DNA of 64,000 bases, from assembly GCF_007565055.1 (NCBI RefSeq), contig NC_044555.1, positions 35,162,611 through 35,226,610 on the forward strand. The letters run 5' to 3'. The position numbers and the translations under genes are program-made. This stretch comes from Rhinopithecus roxellana (taxonomy: Eukaryota > Chordata > Mammalia > Primates > Cercopithecidae). Each line of letters begins with the position of its first letter. Positions within the stretch are counted from its first letter, which is position 1. Under the pieces are notes generated by a model. It saw only the letters and a list, made by a program, of their open reading frames with translations. It was not told the DNA's origin and made no database searches. Positions 60,583-64,000 of this stretch are shown one piece after another.

Positions 60583-61550
60583 TGATGTAAACATTCTCAA
60601 CAAAATACTTGCAAATGACATCCAGAAGCACATCAAAAAGCTAAAGCACCATGATAAAGCAGGCCTCATCCCTGGGATAGAATGTTGGTTCAACATCTGC
60701 AAATCAATAAATAAAATTCATCACATAAACAGAACTAAAGACAAAAACCACATGATTATCTCAATAGGCACAGAAAAGGCTTTTGGTAAAATTCAGGACC
60801 ACTTCATGTTAAAAACTCTCAATAAACTGGGTATTCAAGAAACTTACCTCAAAATAATAGGAGCCATCTATGACAAACCCACAGCCAACATCATACTGAA
60901 TGGGCAAAAACTGGAAGCATTCCTCTTGAATACCGGCACAAGACAAGAATGCCCTCTCTCACCACTCCTGTTCAACATAGTACTGAAAGGCTTAGCCAGA
61001 GCAATCAGACAAGAGTAAGAAATAAAGGGCATCCAAATAGGAAGACAGGAAGTCAAATTATTTCTGTTCATAGATGACATGATTCTATATCTAGAAAACC
61101 CCAGAGTTTTGGCCCAAAGCTCCTCCAGCTGATAAACAACTTCATCAAATTTGCAGGTTACAAAAATCTATATACAAAAATCGCTAGCATTCCTATAGAC
61201 CAACAACAGCCAAACTGAGAGCCGCATAGGAAAGGCAATTCCATTCACAATCGTCACAAAAAGAATAAAATACCTATGAATACAGCTAACGAGGGAGATA
61301 AAAAAATCTCTACAATGGGAATTACAAATATTGCCCACAGAAATCAGAGAAGACACAAACAAATGGAAAAACATCCCATGCTCATAAATAGGGAGAATCA
61401 ATATCATTAAAATGGCTATACTGCCCAAAAGAATTTATAGATTCAATGCTATTCTTATCAAACTACCAACAACATTCTTAACAGAACTAGCAACAACTAT
61501 TTTAAAATTCATATGGAACAAAAAAGAACCCCAATAGGCAAGGCAACCTT

Positions 61551-61627
61551 TCTTTTTTCAACTTTTATTTTAAGTTTTGGGGTACCTGTGCAGGATGTAC
61601 ATATTTGTTACATAGGTATACCTGTGA
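61551..61627 (-). mobile_element. Short L1 3' tail insertion (about 75 bp)
   Basis: A reverse L1 3' end (TTTTAAGTTTTGGGGTACCT, TTGTTACATAGGTATACCTG) interrupts the plus-strand L1. GGCAAGGCAACCTT (61537-61550) and GCCAAGGCAATCTT (61628-61641) are the target duplication with two mismatches. Confidence 0.8.
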
Positions 61628-62655
61628 GCCAAGGCAATCTTAAGCAAAAAGAACAAAGCCGGAGTTATGGTGATACCTAACTTCAAACTATACTACAAAG
61701 CTATGGTAAACAAAACAGCATGGTACTAGTACAAAAACAGGCATACAGACCAATGGAACAGAATAGAAAGCCCAGAAATAAGACTGCACACCTACAAGTA
61801 TCTGGTCTTCGACAAAGCTGACAAAAACAAGCAATGAAGAAAGGACTGCCTATTCAATAAATGGTGCTGGGATAACTGGCTAGCAATATGCAAAAGATTG
61901 AAGTTGGACCTTTTTCTTACACCATACACAAATATCAACCTATGATGGATTAAATAATTAAATGTAAAACCCCAAACTTTAAAAACCCTGGAAGACAATC
62001 TAGGTTATACCATGCTGGACATAGGATCAAGTAAAGATTTCATGGCAAAGACAAAAAAAAAAAAAAAAAAAAAAAAAATGAAGAAAGCAAAAATTGACCA
62101 TTGAGATCTAATTAAACTAAAGAGCTTCTACACAGCAAAATAAACTATCAACTGAGTAAACAGACAACTTACAGAACAGGTGAAAATATTTGCAAACTGT
62201 GTAACTGACAAAGTTCTAACATCCAGCATCTATAAGAAACTTAAACTTACAAGAAAAAACAAACAACCCCTTTAAAAAGTAAGTGAAGGACATGCATAGA
62301 CACTTTTTAACAGAAGACATACATGTGGCTAACAATCATATGAAAAAAAAGCTCAGCATCATTGATCATTAGAGAACTGTAAATCAAAACCACAATGAGA
62401 TAGCATCTCATGCTAGTCAGAACAGTGATTATTAAAAAGACAAAAAATAACAGATGCTGGTGAGGTTGTGGAGAAAAGGCAACACTCATACACTGTTGGT
62501 GGAAGTGTTAATTAGTTCATCCATTGTGGAGAGCAGTTTGGTGATTCTCCAAAGTGCTAAAAGCAGAACTACCATTTGATTCAGCAATCCCATTACTGTG
62601 TATATTCCCAGATAAATGTAAATAATTCTACTACAACAACACATGCATGCAAATT

Positions 62656-62971
62656 TTTTTTTGTTTGTTTGTTTGTTTTTTTTTTTTTTGAGACGGAGTC
62701 TTGCTCTGTCGCCCGGGCTGGAGTGCAGTGGCCAGATCTCAGCTCACTGCAAGCTCCGCCTCCCGGGTTTATGCCATTCTCCTGCCTCAGCCTCCGGAGT
62801 AGCTGGGACTACAGGCGCCCGCCACCTCGCCCGGCTATTTTTTTGTATTTTTAGTAGAGACGAGGTTTCACCGTGTTAGCCAGGATGGTTTCGATCTCCT
62901 GACCTCGTGATCCGCCCATCTCGGCCTCCCAAAGTGCTGGGATTACAGGCTTGAGCCACCGCGCCCGGCCA
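62656..62971 (-). mobile_element. AluY, young, in the plus-strand L1
   Basis: A T-rich tract with TTTG units, then a full reverse AluY. CATGCAAATTT before and CATGCAAATGT after are its target duplication, restoring colinear L1. Confidence 0.93.
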
Positions 62972-63015
62972 ACATGCAAATGTTTATTGCAGCACTATTC
63001 ATAATAGCAAAGACA

Positions 63016-64000
63016 TCTGGTCCTGGACTTTATTTTGTTGGTAATTTTAAAATTACCATTCGAATCTTGCTGCTTGTTATTGTTCTTTTCAGGGTATGTA
63101 AATCTTCTATATTTAAGGTAGGAGGGTTGTATTTTTCCAGGAATTTATCCATCTCTTCTAGGTTTTCTAGTTTATGTGCATAAAGGTGTTCACAGTAGCC
63201 TTGAATAATCTTTTGTATTTCTGTGGTGTCAGTTGTAATATCTCCCATTTCATTTCTAATTGAGCCTACTTGGATTTTCTCTCTTCTTTTCTTGGTTAAT
63301 CTTGCTAATGGTCTATCAATATTTTTTGTTTCATTTATCTTTTCTTTCATTTATCTTTTTGTTTCATTCATCTTTTGTATCTTTTTTCTTTGTTTGTTTC
63401 AATTTTATTTAGTTCTGCTGTGATTTCGGCTATTTCCTTTCTTCTTCTGGATTTGGGTTTATTTTGTTTTTGTTTTTCTAGTTCCTTGAGGTGTAACCTT
63501 AGATGATCTGTTTGTGTACTTTCAGACTTTTTGATGTAGGTGTATAGGGCTATGAACTCTCCTCTTAGCACCACATTTGCTGTGTCCCAAAAGTTTTGAT
63601 AGGTTGTGTCACTATTTTTGTTCAGTTCAAATAATTTTTAAATTTTCATCTAGATTTCATTTTGATCCAATTATTCAAAAGCAGGTTATTTAATTTCCAT
63701 GTATTTGCACGGTTTTGGAGGTATCTTTTGTTGTTGATTTCCAGTTTTATTCCACCATGGTTTGAGAGAGTGCTTGATATAATTTCAGTTTCTTAAATTT
63801 ATTGAGGCTTTTTATGGCCTATCATATGGTCTATCTTGGAGAAGGTTCCATGCACTGTTGAAGAGAATGTATATTCTGCATTTGTTGGATAGAATGTTCT
63901 GTGTATATCTGTTAAGTTCCTTTGTTCCAGGGTATACTTTAAAATCCATTGTTTCTTTGTTGGCCTTCTGTCTTGATGACCTGTCTAGTGCTATCAGTGG
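63016..64000 (-). mobile_element. L1 ORF2 portion (minus), running off the window
   Basis: From TCTGGTCCTGGACTTTATTT onward the minus strand encodes L1 ORF2 between endonuclease and reverse transcriptase (63030-63350, 63368-63574), continuing into the endonuclease at the edge. It has no 3' end or tail at 63016, where it meets the plus-strand L1. Confidence 0.82.

Larger units (their letters stand above)
55072..63015 (+). mobile_element. L1 (L1PA/PB age, plus) joined to U6, several times interrupted
   Basis: L1 segments: 55072-55399 (ORF1 coiled coil), 56086-58290 (ORF1 C-terminus, endonuclease, early reverse transcriptase), 60583-61550, 61628-62650 and 62972-63015 (reverse transcriptase to ORF2 C-terminus). 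In order they make about 4.6 kb of one element. The palm motif reads FIDDM (about 61067-61082) in place of FADDM. An A-run of about 25 lies at 62053-62079. The final ORF2 codons, 3'UTR and A-tail are missing at 63015. Stops and shifts are frequent. Confidence 0.85.

Overview
This is a primate nuclear-genome window, most likely from an Old World monkey. Several young AluY copies carry the right-arm form GGCCGGATCTCAGCTC, and young L1 3' ends carry the duplicated GTTGATGGGTGC block. I associate both with the cercopithecoid lineage; this is recognition by eye, not a database result. I find no host protein-coding exon, tRNA or intact functional gene. Every long open reading frame lies in a retroelement or in an Alu. 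The window is an intergenic (or deep intronic) landscape of nested retrotransposons with patches of old unique DNA.

Layout. 153-12682 is probably one old class-I endogenous provirus on the minus strand. Its 3' LTR is at 153-1100, the decayed interior at 1101-12059 and the 5' LTR at 12060-12682. Several Alus and a 1.35-kb L1 tail have inserted into it. 12690-19080 holds two older minus-strand L1 remnants; the first contains a retroposed mRNA tail. 19130-22420 is Alu-rich old sequence. 22435-25224 is an internally deleted L1 with a second L1 nested inside it. 25735-26180 is a ferritin-light-chain-like processed pseudogene. 26450-29950 is mostly unique DNA with MIR, hAT-like and Alu copies. 29957-36792 is the centrepiece: a full-length, decayed L1 on the minus strand carrying about 570 bp of 3'-transduced sequence between perfect 17-bp target-site duplications. 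36793-43770 is Alu-free old DNA with MIRs. 43780-46605 is the long 5' region of an old L1. 46607-48420 is an MST/THE1-type MaLR whose LTR and interior lie in opposite orientations. 49020-54128 is a 5'-truncated 5.1-kb L1. 54965-63015 is a U6 snRNA copy fused to a plus-strand L1, which was later interrupted by an Alu-L1-Alu block, a 2.3-kb retroposed block, a short L1 tail and an Alu. A further minus-strand L1 runs off the right end.

Nothing here is a cooperating gene set. The interest lies in the record of L1-driven retrotransposition: a 3' transduction, a U6-L1 chimera, composite and ultra-short insertions, and nested target-site duplications that let the order of insertions be read. I did not see a novel host system, and no CRISPR, operon or other prokaryotic feature is present.
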